Shown here: positions 32,941-40,855 of the stretch, piece after piece | How positions within the stretch are numbered: position 1 is the first letter of the stretch | How the letters are laid out: the number at the start of each line of letters is the position of its first letter | Source of the DNA: an uncultured Porphyromonadaceae bacterium | GTDB lineage: Bacteria > Bacteroidota > Bacteroidia > Bacteroidales > Muribaculaceae | DNA: 49,252 nucleotides | Assembly (NCBI GenBank): GCA_946414395.1 | Contig: CAMKOE010000017.1 | Span: forward strand, 1-49,252 | Direction: 5' to 3' | The notes under the pieces: generated by a model | What the model saw: the letters and a program-made list of their open reading frames with translations, nothing else | The model's database searches: none | What the model was told of the DNA's origin: nothing | Position numbers and translations under genes: made by a program

Positions 32941-33468
32941 ATGCAGAAGTACGGAACAATTCTAGTCATCGATGACAATGAGGCAATCCTCACGGCGCTG
33001 AGGTATTGCCTGGCGGGAACCTTCGAGCGGGTGATGACGTTGACGTCGCCCGAGTCGGTCGTCTCGCTGATGGGGCAGGAGCAGGTGGACATCATCCTGC
33101 TGGATATGAATTTCACCCTGGGCGTGAACAGCGGACAGGATGGACTGTTCTGGTTACAGGCCATCCGCAAGCATCATCCCGAGGTGCCTGTGGTGCTCAT
33201 CACGGCCTATGCCGACGTGTCGTTGGCCGTGAGGGGCCTGAAACGCGGCGCGGCCGACTTTGTCACCAAGCCGTGGGACAACGACGAACTGGTGCGCAAG
33301 TTGAAGGACGTGCTCGACGCCAACGACCAGGTGGCCACCCTCGACGAGGTGGAGGCCGACCACATACGCCGTGCGCTCGACCGCTGCCACGGCAACCTGA
33401 CCAAGGCTGCCGAACTGCTGGGCGTCACGCGCCAGACGTTATATAACAAAATGAAGAAACTGCAATGA
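32941..33468 (+). CDS. Response regulator: receiver plus Fis-type HTH, no AAA+ domain
   Basis: 175 residues. The receiver domain (about 1-122) has the acidic pair DD (11-12), phospho-acceptor Asp55 (ILLDMNF), Thr88 and Lys110 (VTKPW). After a short linker comes a Fis-type helix-turn-helix (HIRRALDRCHGNLTKAAELLGVTRQTLYNKM, about 141-171). The NtrC-type central ATPase usual in Bacteroidetes relatives is absent; the layout is that of the RegA/ActR/PrrA type. It should thus act at ordinary sigma promoters, in keeping with TAnnTTTG boxes. The ATG at 32941 (MQKYGTILVID) is preferred to the upstream TTG. The 4-base overlap with the kinase gene shows co-translation. Confidence 0.93.
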   Translation: MQKYGTILVIDDNEAILTALRYCLAGTFERVMTLTSPESVVSLMGQEQVDIILLDMNFTLGVNSGQDGLFWLQAIRKHHPEVPVVLITAYADVSLAVRGLKRGAADFVTKPWDNDELVRKLKDVLDANDQVATLDEVEADHIRRALDRCHGNLTKAAELLGVTRQTLYNKMKKLQ

Positions 33469-34349
33469 CAAGTGATGCCACACCCTGGGTCGCCATTACC
33501 GTCATCGTCGTTGTGCTGGCGGTAGTACTGGCATTGTGGATGTGGCGGCACCAGCGCATGCTGGCCGAGCGGGCGCGGCTGATGCAGGAGGCCATCAAGA
33601 ACAGGGATTTGACCTTCAGGCTCCCCACGAGCGGCATGCTCAGTGGCGAGCGCGCCCTGCAGGAGACGCTCAACCAGTTGGGCGAACACATCCGCGAGCA
33701 GGTCAACCTGGGCGAGGTTGAATCGTGGGAAAAGTTGACGCGCGTTCTCACCCACGAGATCATGAATGCCACGGCCCCCATCGCCAGCATCAGCCAGATG
33801 ATGTTGAATCACCCGGCCATCAAGGGATCGGACCTGGAAGAGGGCATGACCGCTATCCATAACACGGTGGAGCACTTGAACTCCTTTGTGGACAGTTACC
33901 GCAAGTACTCCGAGTTGCAGAAGCCCGTACCCCAGGAGGTTGACCTGGCCGATGTGGTGGGCAACGTGGGGCAACTGTTCACCGACGTGAATTGGGTCAA
34001 CAACCTGTCGGGCCCCATCACGATCAAGACCGACTCCAACCTGCTGCGCCAGATCATGATCAACCTGACCAAGAACGCCATCGAGGCCCACGCCCGCAGC
34101 ATCGGTGTGGACGTGGAGTATGGCCCCGAAAATAAGGTGTTGCTCTACTACAGTAACGATGGCGACCTGATACCCGCCGAGGCGCGGTCCTCCATTTTTA
34201 TCCCATTCTTCACCACCAAGCGCAGCGGCAGTGGCATCGGCCTGTCGCTGAGCCGCCGGCTGCTATCGGTACAGGGCGGCATGATGTCGCTGCTCGATAC
34301 ACCCCGCAACGGCTTCCACACGACCTTCCTGCTCGAGTTTCCCCGCTGA
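33465..34349 (+). CDS. Sensor histidine kinase (NtrY-like cytosolic part)
   Basis: 294 residues. A single N-terminal membrane helix (about 8-26) is followed by a linker helix, the phospho-acceptor His97 (LTRVLTHEIMNATAPI), the N box (INLTKNAIEAH) and the G boxes (IFIPFFTTKRSGSGIGLSLS). There is no extracytoplasmic sensor domain, so the signal must come through the membrane helix, a partner protein or the cytosol; the ABC complex next door is a candidate, as in other transporter-kinase pairs, but this is inference. It overlaps the regulator gene (ATGA at 33465-33468). The Asp of the G1 box is replaced (SNDGD stands in its place). Confidence 0.93.
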   Translation: MTSDATPWVAITVIVVVLAVVLALWMWRHQRMLAERARLMQEAIKNRDLTFRLPTSGMLSGERALQETLNQLGEHIREQVNLGEVESWEKLTRVLTHEIMNATAPIASISQMMLNHPAIKGSDLEEGMTAIHNTVEHLNSFVDSYRKYSELQKPVPQEVDLADVVGNVGQLFTDVNWVNNLSGPITIKTDSNLLRQIMINLTKNAIEAHARSIGVDVEYGPENKVLLYYSNDGDLIPAEARSSIFIPFFTTKRSGSGIGLSLSRRLLSVQGGMMSLLDTPRNGFHTTFLLEFPR

Positions 34350-34416
34350 GGTGTCCCGGCCCGGGCCCTAGATGCTTACAAGGATGATGTGACAGTCCCG
34401 CGAAAACTTCCTGACT

Positions 34417-34447
34417 CAAATTCACGCTAAATCGCCAAGCCGCTCAG
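34417..34447. repeat. Dispersed 31-bp repeat, copy 2
   Basis: This stretch (CAAATTCACGCTAAATCGCC then AAGCCGCTCAG) matches 24391-24421 at 27 of 31 positions. It lies downstream of the histidine kinase gene and upstream of the murein-peptide operon; AAAGTCGCTGAAGTAG follows at about 34474. Confidence 0.6.
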
Positions 34448-34556
34448 CGAGGTGCGCCTCCTGGCGTGAGTTAAAGTCGCTGAAGTAGATGCAGGATGAT
34501 TCACGTTGTTAATAACTATTAAGGGTACTCATGATGGAGTTTCCAAATAATTGCAT

Positions 34557-34564
34557 TACCTTTG
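34557..34564 (+). promoter_or_regulatory. -7 promoter box (TACCTTTG) of the murein-peptide operon
   Basis: TACCTTTG lies 22 bases before the ATG at 34587, giving a leader of about 15-18 nt. It drives at least the transglutaminase-like and NlpC/P60 genes, which overlap. Confidence 0.65.
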
Positions 34565-34586
34565 CTTGTTAAATCCTAAATGATAA

Positions 34587-36017
34587 ATGCAGATGAGAGG
34601 TAAAAGACAATTGTTGGCGCTGGCCGTTGGCGCGATTGCGCTGGCAGGCATGGCCGCTCAGCCCGACTGGCAGGGCCAGGTCGATGAGTTGATCGCACGA
34701 GGCGAGTTTGCCCGTGCCGAGAAAGTGATGAAATCCCTGCCCAAGCGTGTGCGTCAGGCCGATGCCGTGCGCATCGACTCGTTGCGCACCATCATGCAGC
34801 GCATCCGCACCGACTTCCGCATCACCCCCGAGGAGGGAGTGAAAAAGATCCGTGAGAAGATGCCCGAGGCTACCGATGCCCAGATCCAGCACTGGAAGGA
34901 CACCCGCGCGCTGGAGGTCATGAACATCGACGGCAAGGAGATGTGGTTCCGCAAGAGTGTGGGCAACCTGTGGCTGCTGGGCAAGGAATTTGCCGCCCAA
35001 AACGCTGCCGACAATCACGAGTCGTTCCTCACCCGCCGCAAGTATTACCTGGAGGCCATGCGCACGCCTGCCGACAAGAACAACGTGCGTGACTGGCGCC
35101 ATGTGAACATCACCTTCACCCTCGACGTGGATGCCGATGCCGTTCCCGCTGGCGAGACATTGCGCGTGTGGATGCCGTTCCCCTATGAGAACCTGCGGCA
35201 ACGCAACATCCGCCTCGAGAGCAGCAACCGCCCCGTGACCATGAGCCATGGCAGCAAGCACCACACCGTCTATATGGAGGCGGTGGCCCAGAAGGGGCAG
35301 CCCACCCACTTTGAGTATACTTTCTCCTATGACGTGGGTGAGCGCCACTACAGCCAGCAGGACCTCATCGCCATGCTGGAGCCCTATGACACGGGCAGCG
35401 ACGTCTATAAGCGCTACACCGGCGACGAGCCACGCCACGTCATCATCACCGACGAGATGCGCGCCCTGGCCCGCAAGATCGTGGGCGACGAGACCAATCC
35501 TGTACTCCAGGCCGCCAAGGTCTATGAGTGGATCGGCTATAACCTGCCGTGGGCCGGCGCCCGTGAATACAGCACCCTGGCCAACATTCCGCAGTATGTC
35601 CTTGAGAACCATCACGGCGATTGCGGACAGGTGGCGCTACTCTATATCACGCTGGTGCGCTCGCTGGGCATTCCCGCCCGCTGGGAGAGCGGCTGGATGC
35701 TGCATCCCGACGAGATCAACTATCATGACTGGGCCGAGACCTACTTTGAGGGTATCGGCTGGGTGCCCACCGACCCGTCCTTTGGCCGCAGCGCCGTGGG
35801 CACTGCGCTCAACGACTACTATGCCACGGGCATCGACCTGTACCGTATGGCCAGCAACGAGGGCGTGGGCGATGTGTTGAGTCCCGCCAAGACCTACATC
35901 CGCAGCGAGACCGTCGATTTCCAGCCCGGCGAGGTCGAGTGGCGAAAAGGCAACCTGTTCTATGACAAGTGGGACAGCCATCTGAAAGTCAATTCTATAA
36001 CACCCATCAAGAAATGA
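34587..36017 (+). CDS. Exported transglutaminase-like cysteine peptidase
   Basis: 476 residues with a signal peptide (about 1-24). After a helical N-terminal part and an Ig-like strand region (about 165-260) comes a transglutaminase-core domain. Its catalytic triad is visible: Cys346 (HHGDCGQVALLYITLVRSLG), His380 (NYHDWAETYF) and Asp396 (WVPTDPSFG). Such proteins can be peptidases or amidases; next to an NlpC/P60 enzyme and a dipeptide epimerase the substrate is probably a murein peptide, but that is inferred from context. The downstream gene starts within its stop (ATGA). Either ATG at 34587 or 34593 may be used. Confidence 0.9.
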   Translation: MQMRGKRQLLALAVGAIALAGMAAQPDWQGQVDELIARGEFARAEKVMKSLPKRVRQADAVRIDSLRTIMQRIRTDFRITPEEGVKKIREKMPEATDAQIQHWKDTRALEVMNIDGKEMWFRKSVGNLWLLGKEFAAQNAADNHESFLTRRKYYLEAMRTPADKNNVRDWRHVNITFTLDVDADAVPAGETLRVWMPFPYENLRQRNIRLESSNRPVTMSHGSKHHTVYMEAVAQKGQPTHFEYTFSYDVGERHYSQQDLIAMLEPYDTGSDVYKRYTGDEPRHVIITDEMRALARKIVGDETNPVLQAAKVYEWIGYNLPWAGAREYSTLANIPQYVLENHHGDCGQVALLYITLVRSLGIPARWESGWMLHPDEINYHDWAETYFEGIGWVPTDPSFGRSAVGTALNDYYATGIDLYRMASNEGVGDVLSPAKTYIRSETVDFQPGEVEWRKGNLFYDKWDSHLKVNSITPIKK

Positions 36018-37168
36018 ATATCAAATCGTTAATCCTTGCCATTGTGTTGGCGGTGACGAGTTTCGCCGCGATGGCAATCACCCCTGTGGAGGTGCTCACC
36101 GATCTCAAGCAGCGCATCGCTCCGGACAAGCGCACTGCAGTGTGGGACGTCAAGGCCAGCCAGCAGAGTGGCAAGTGGGTGCTGATGGGCACCGTGGGCA
36201 CGCAGGCCCAGAAAAAAGCCATCCAGGCCGCAATGATCAAGAGCGGCTACAGTAACTTTACCGACAAGATTACCGTGCTCGAGAACGGCATCCCCGCGGC
36301 CCGCAAGTGGGCGCTTGTCAAGTTGAGCATCGCCACCCTGCGCACCGAGCCCAAGCACAGCGCCGAAATCGCCACCCAGGGCATCATGGGCGCTCCGGTC
36401 AAGGTGCTGGAAAAGTGTGATGACTGGTACCGCGTGCAGATGGCCGATGATTATATCGCATATGTCCCCGAGAGTTCGCTGGCCTTCAAGACCGAAGCCC
36501 AGATGAAGTCGTGGCGCAAGGCCAAGCGCTATATTGTCACGGCCTATGATTCCCGCCTGGTTACGGAGGCTCATGGCGACGAGACCGTGAGCGACCTGGT
36601 GATGGGCAACATCCTCGAGTTGAAGGCCGAGGCGGGCAAGTGGCTCAAGGTGGCCACACCCGATGGCCGGAGTGGATGGGTCGATGCTGCCGATGTGGCC
36701 GAACTGTCGCAGTGGAGCCAGCAGGGCTTCAGTGCAGCCCAGATCGAGAAGACGGCCCGCCGCATGATGGGTTCCAGTTACCTGTGGGGCGGCACCTCGA
36801 CCAAGGTGACCGACTGCTCGGGCCTGACCAAGGTGAGTTACCTGAGCAACGGCATCATCCTGCAGCGTGACGCGTCACAGCAGGCCTTGACGGGCAAGAT
36901 CTTCAAGCGTGGCACCGACTGGCACCAGTTTGAGACGGGCGACCTGCTGTTCTTCGGCAACGAGAAGACGGGCCGCGTGACCCACGTGGGCATCTACCTG
37001 CGCGATGGCAAGTATATCCACTGTTCGGGACAGGTCAAGATCAACAGCCTTGACCCCAAGGCCAGCGATTACCCTTACCTGTACTCGCCCCTGAGCGCCA
37101 GCCGCATCAAGGGCATGGTGGGAACCAAGGGCATTACCGCCCTCAAGAATCATCCCTGGTACTTTTGA
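36014..37168 (+). CDS. NlpC/P60 murein peptidase with SH3-like domains (gamma-D-glutamyl-diamino acid endopeptidase type)
   Basis: 384 residues with a signal peptide (ending SFAAMA, about 1-20). Two bacterial SH3-like domains occupy roughly 95-235 (ATLRTEPKHSAEIATQG and ILELKAEAGKWLKVATPDGR). The NlpC/P60 domain follows: Cys268 (TDCSGLTKVSYL), His324 (THVGIYL) and His336 (YIHCSG) form the catalytic set. The layout matches Bacteroides enzymes that cut the D-Glu-diamino acid bond of stem peptides starting with a free L-Ala. The product, L-Ala-D-Glu, is the substrate of the next gene's enzyme. The start ATG overlaps the stop of the transglutaminase-like gene by four bases. Confidence 0.94.
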   Translation: MNIKSLILAIVLAVTSFAAMAITPVEVLTDLKQRIAPDKRTAVWDVKASQQSGKWVLMGTVGTQAQKKAIQAAMIKSGYSNFTDKITVLENGIPAARKWALVKLSIATLRTEPKHSAEIATQGIMGAPVKVLEKCDDWYRVQMADDYIAYVPESSLAFKTEAQMKSWRKAKRYIVTAYDSRLVTEAHGDETVSDLVMGNILELKAEAGKWLKVATPDGRSGWVDAADVAELSQWSQQGFSAAQIEKTARRMMGSSYLWGGTSTKVTDCSGLTKVSYLSNGIILQRDASQQALTGKIFKRGTDWHQFETGDLLFFGNEKTGRVTHVGIYLRDGKYIHCSGQVKINSLDPKASDYPYLYSPLSASRIKGMVGTKGITALKNHPWYF

Positions 37169-37286
37169 GAGTCAACACAGTTACAAGAGATAAAAGAAAC
37201 GAGATATATGGTTGAGAGTTAGACGTTTCCAGACGTAGGTAGTCAAACTCAAAACATAGAACTCCAAACTTAAAACTCAAGAATAT

Positions 37287-38450
37287 ATGGATCGTAGAAA
37301 ATTTATTGCAGGAATGGGATTGACGGCGATAGCAGCAGCATCGCCCGTGTCGATTAATGCGGTGGAACGCGTGGCCAAGAAGGGCCGTCGTCGTGTGCCC
37401 CGAGTGAACCAAGTGCCGAAAACCGGCAAGTTGAAACTTTCGTTCTTCCCCTATGAACTGAAACTGCGCCATGCTTTCAACTTGGCGCGTTACAGCCGCA
37501 CCACCACGCCCGACGTGCAGGTGACGCTGGAGTATGAGGGCATCAAGGGCTATGGCGAGGCATCGATGCCTCCCTACCTGGGCGAGAGCGTTGAGAGCGT
37601 GACCACGTTCCTCAACAAACTTGACCTGGAGCAGTTCAAGGACCCCTTCTGCATCGAGGATATTCTGGACTATGTCGATAAGGTTGACGAGAACAACCGT
37701 GCCGCCAAGGCCAGTATCGACATCGCCCTGCATGACCTGCTGGGCAAGATTATGGGTCAGCCCTGGTACAAAATCTGGGGCTATAACCCCGAGAAAACCC
37801 CTGTCACCAGTTTCACCATCGGCATCGACACTCCCGAGGTCGTCCGCCAGAAGGTTGAGGAGGCCCGCCCCTACAAACTCATCAAGGTGAAGATGGGTCT
37901 GGACCGCGACCAGGAGACCATCGACATCATCCGCGAGATGATGCCCGACGTGCCCATCTGTGTCGATTGCAACCAGGGCTGGGACAACAAGGAGCATGCA
38001 CTGGAGATGTGCCACTGGCTGGCCGAACGCAACTGCCTGTTTGTCGAGCAACCGTTTGACAAGACCTGGATCGACCAGACGGCATGGCTGCGCGAGCGCT
38101 CGCCGCTGCCCATCATCGCCGACGAGGCCTTCCAGCGCCTGCCCGACATCGTCAGGTTCAAGGGCGTGTATGACGGTATCAACATCAAGTTGATGAAGAG
38201 CACCGGCCTGCATGAGGCCCACAAGATGGTAACCCTGGCCCGTGCCCTCGACATGAAGGTGATGATCGGCTGCATGACCGAGACCTCCTGTGCCGTGACC
38301 GCTGCCGCCAACCTGTCGCCTGTCGTCGACTATGCCGACCTGGACGGCAATCTGCTCATCGCCAATGACCGCTTCACGGGTATGACCGTCGAGAACGGCA
38401 AGATTACCCTGCACGACCGTCCTGGCTTGGGCATCGAACTGCTCAAGTAG
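37287..38450 (+). CDS. L-Ala-D/L-Glu type dipeptide epimerase (enolase superfamily)
   Basis: 387 residues. The enolase-superfamily residues are in place: KVK (Lys200 and Lys202), metal ligands Asp227, Glu254 and Asp279, and the opposite base Lys301. The motif DLD (Asp351, Asp353), specific to dipeptide epimerases, binds the substrate's amino group. The enzyme inverts the Glu carbon of L-Ala-D-Glu, making it digestible after murein breakdown. Unusually, the N-terminus MDRRKFIAGMGLTAIAAASP looks like a twin-arginine export signal, placing the enzyme in the periplasm with the preceding peptidases. It starts 118 bases after the NlpC/P60 gene. Confidence 0.92.
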   Translation: MDRRKFIAGMGLTAIAAASPVSINAVERVAKKGRRRVPRVNQVPKTGKLKLSFFPYELKLRHAFNLARYSRTTTPDVQVTLEYEGIKGYGEASMPPYLGESVESVTTFLNKLDLEQFKDPFCIEDILDYVDKVDENNRAAKASIDIALHDLLGKIMGQPWYKIWGYNPEKTPVTSFTIGIDTPEVVRQKVEEARPYKLIKVKMGLDRDQETIDIIREMMPDVPICVDCNQGWDNKEHALEMCHWLAERNCLFVEQPFDKTWIDQTAWLRERSPLPIIADEAFQRLPDIVRFKGVYDGINIKLMKSTGLHEAHKMVTLARALDMKVMIGCMTETSCAVTAAANLSPVVDYADLDGNLLIANDRFTGMTVENGKITLHDRPGLGIELLK

Positions 38451-38479
38451 CATCTGTCTCTATTGATTGTATCATCATG

Positions 38480-38535
38480 AGGTGAGGCTCTTCCGGGCAA
38501 TGCCCGAATCATGGTCCGGGAGGACCTCGCCTTTT
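38480..38535 (+). terminator. Stem-loop terminator after the epimerase gene
   Basis: AGGTGAGGCTCTTCCGG (about 38480-38496) pairs, with G-U pairs, with CCGGGAGGACCTCGCCT (about 38516-38532), and TTTT follows. It separates the murein-peptide genes from the SGNH/MBOAT genes. Confidence 0.7.
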
Positions 38536-38562
38536 CAACCCACACACGCACAACAACATTAA

Positions 38563-39366
38563 ATGAACAAACCATACTGGGGATTATTTGCCCTATTGCT
38601 TGTCGCCTTTGTCTTCTTTGCGACTTTATCATTTTGGCCCGAGGGTATTCACGTCGGTGGCGTGGATATCAAGACCTCGTCGTTTGCCCGTAACATGCGG
38701 GGGCTGTTCTCTGTTGACGAGCCCGTAGCGGGCGACTCGGTTGACGCCGAGGGCCGCTTGCCCAATGGCCGTCATCCCAGGGGATGGCGTGCCCCGATGG
38801 ACACTACCGCCAAGAATATCTTGTTCATTGGCGACTCGATGCTTGAAGGACTGGCGCCCAGGCTGGCCGCTTACTGTGACGTGAGCGGTCACACGCTTGT
38901 CGAGGTGATCTGGTACAGCAGTTCCACCCTGTGCTGGGGGCAGACCGCGCGCTTGACCGAACTCATCAACAAGTACCACCCCAACTATATCATGGTGTGC
39001 CTCGGGGCCAATGAATTGTATGTCCCCGACATCAAGAACGCACGCCGCCCCTACTTGAAGAAGATACTGGCCGAGATCGGTGATATCCCCTATGTGTGGA
39101 TTGGCCCTCCCAACTGGGACAAGGACACCGGCATCAACGACTTGCTGAAGCAGGAGGTGGACGAGGGCTGCTTCTACCTGAGTGCCCATGACAAGTTTGA
39201 CCGTAGCCGTGACGGTGCCCATCCCACGCGAGCGTCGGCCCACCAGTGGATGGACCGCGTCGTCAAGTGGATGGAGACCCAGGGCGCTCACCCCATTCGC
39301 CTGAATACCCCCGAGAAAGTCACCACCCGTGCCTCGCGCATTGTCGTTTATCAACCCCCCGTGTGA
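38563..39366 (+). CDS. Membrane-anchored SGNH/GDSL hydrolase-type protein
   Basis: 267 residues. One N-terminal membrane helix (about 6-24) anchors a periplasmic SGNH domain: block I FIGDSMLEG with Ser92, block III region CLGANELY, and block V DGAHPT with Asp217 and His220. Proteins of this type work beside MBOAT partners (as PatB, AlgJ or AlgX) to transfer or remove acetyl groups on cell-wall or surface polymers. It lies two bases before the MBOAT gene, which strongly suggests that kind of pair. Confidence 0.88.
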   Translation: MNKPYWGLFALLLVAFVFFATLSFWPEGIHVGGVDIKTSSFARNMRGLFSVDEPVAGDSVDAEGRLPNGRHPRGWRAPMDTTAKNILFIGDSMLEGLAPRLAAYCDVSGHTLVEVIWYSSSTLCWGQTARLTELINKYHPNYIMVCLGANELYVPDIKNARRPYLKKILAEIGDIPYVWIGPPNWDKDTGINDLLKQEVDEGCFYLSAHDKFDRSRDGAHPTRASAHQWMDRVVKWMETQGAHPIRLNTPEKVTTRASRIVVYQPPV

Positions 39367-39368
39367 TC

Positions 39369-40847
39369 ATGACCCTACTCAATACCATAGATCTCAATTA
39401 CCTGCTGTCGCTCTTCGCGTTTGACCGCGATGAGCCCATGCTGTTTACCTCAGGCCTGTTCTGGTTCCTGTTCCTGATATTCCTGCCCCTTTATGCCTTC
39501 CTCAAGGACAACCGCAAGAAGATGATGGTGTTTGTCATCGCCATCAGCCTATTCTTTTTCTACAAGTCCAGCGGTTGGTTTTTCCTCCTGCTGGTTGCTA
39601 CCTCGGTTTTTGACTGGTGGGTGGCGCAGTTCATCTATTCGAGTAAGAACCGCACCGAGCGGCGCATTGCCCTGTCGGTGTCGCTGGTTTTCTCGTTGAG
39701 CATCCTGCTGTTTTTCAAGTACAGCAACTTCGTGATGTCCAATCTCGAGGCCCTCATTGGCGGCAATTTCCAGCCGCTTGACCTGATCTTGCCGGTGGGC
39801 ATCTCGTTCTACACCTTCCGCACCATCAGTTATGTCGTGGATGTCTATAAGGGCGTGATTGACCCCACCGATGACTATATCGACTACCTCTTCTTCTTGT
39901 CCTATTTCCCCTGTCTGGTTGCCGGCCCCATCGTGCGTGCCAGGGACTTCATGCCCCAGTTGCAGGAAAACAAGCCGGCCACGCGCGAGATGATCTATGG
40001 AGGCTTGTGGCTCATCATGCTGGGCGTGTTGAAGAAGGCGGTCTTTGCCGACTACATCGCACAGTATAACAACATCGTCTTCGGCAACCCGACGGGTTAC
40101 ACTGGCTTTGAACTCCTGATGGCGGTGTTGGGCTACACGATGCAGATCTACTGTGACTTCTCGGGTTACAGCGACATGGCCATCGGCCTGGGCAGCATCA
40201 TGGGCTTCAACCTGGGCATCAACTTTGACTATCCTTACCGCTCGCTCAACGTGACCGAGTTCTGGCGCCGCTGGCACATTACGTTGTCGCTGTGGCTGCG
40301 CGACTACGTTTATATCCCCCTGGGCGGCAACCGCAAGGGCAAGGTGCGTCAGCACTTCAACCTGATGGTGACCATGCTGCTGGGCGGCTTGTGGCACGGT
40401 GCCGCATGGACCTTTGTCGTGTGGGGCGCCGGTCATGGCATCGCCCTGTGTGTCCACAAGTTGTGCAAGCCCTGGCTCGACACGATCGAGAGCACGCGTT
40501 TCACCCGTGCGGTGTCGTGGCTGATGACTTTCAGCCTTGTGGCGCTGTTGTGGATTTTCTTCCGCGCCAGCACTTTCCAGGCTGCCGGTCAGGTCATCAG
40601 CGGCATCTTTACCGACTTTGAGTGGGCCTATCTGCCCGTGTTCATTGCCCGCCGCAGCACCTGGTGCTTGATGCTGGCCATCATCTATGGCCTGCATTTC
40701 GTGCCCCGCCACCTGTGGGACAGGGCGCGTGACTGGTTCGTCAACGTGCATTGGGCCGTGAAATTGCTCATCTTCATCGTCCTCATCCAGTTGGTGCTGC
40801 AATTCGCCAGTGCCACCGTGCAGCCCTTCCTCTATTCCCAATTCTAG
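39369..40847 (+). CDS. MBOAT family O-acyltransferase (AlgI/PatA-like)
   Basis: 492 residues with about eleven membrane helices. Signatures of the AlgI group are clear: PVGISFYTFRTISYVVDVYKG, YFPCLVAGPIVRARDFMPQL, DFSGYSDMAIGLGSIMGF, EFWRRWHITLSLWLRDYVYI and the catalytic His343 in GLWHGAAWTFVVWG. It should carry acyl groups across the inner membrane to a periplasmic partner, here the SGNH protein encoded two bases upstream. The substrate is not shown; the adjacent murein-peptide genes make peptidoglycan a fair guess, an exopolysaccharide is equally possible. The ATG at 39369 follows directly after the SGNH stop. Confidence 0.94.
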   Translation: MTLLNTIDLNYLLSLFAFDRDEPMLFTSGLFWFLFLIFLPLYAFLKDNRKKMMVFVIAISLFFFYKSSGWFFLLLVATSVFDWWVAQFIYSSKNRTERRIALSVSLVFSLSILLFFKYSNFVMSNLEALIGGNFQPLDLILPVGISFYTFRTISYVVDVYKGVIDPTDDYIDYLFFLSYFPCLVAGPIVRARDFMPQLQENKPATREMIYGGLWLIMLGVLKKAVFADYIAQYNNIVFGNPTGYTGFELLMAVLGYTMQIYCDFSGYSDMAIGLGSIMGFNLGINFDYPYRSLNVTEFWRRWHITLSLWLRDYVYIPLGGNRKGKVRQHFNLMVTMLLGGLWHGAAWTFVVWGAGHGIALCVHKLCKPWLDTIESTRFTRAVSWLMTFSLVALLWIFFRASTFQAAGQVISGIFTDFEWAYLPVFIARRSTWCLMLAIIYGLHFVPRHLWDRARDWFVNVHWAVKLLIFIVLIQLVLQFASATVQPFLYSQF

Positions 40848-40855
40848 ACAGTGCC

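Noticed and set aside
37169..37286. AAACTC-rich degenerate repeats before the epimerase gene
   Set aside because: Several loose AACTCAAAAC/AACTTAAAACTC units are visible, but they are too irregular to call a defined repeat.
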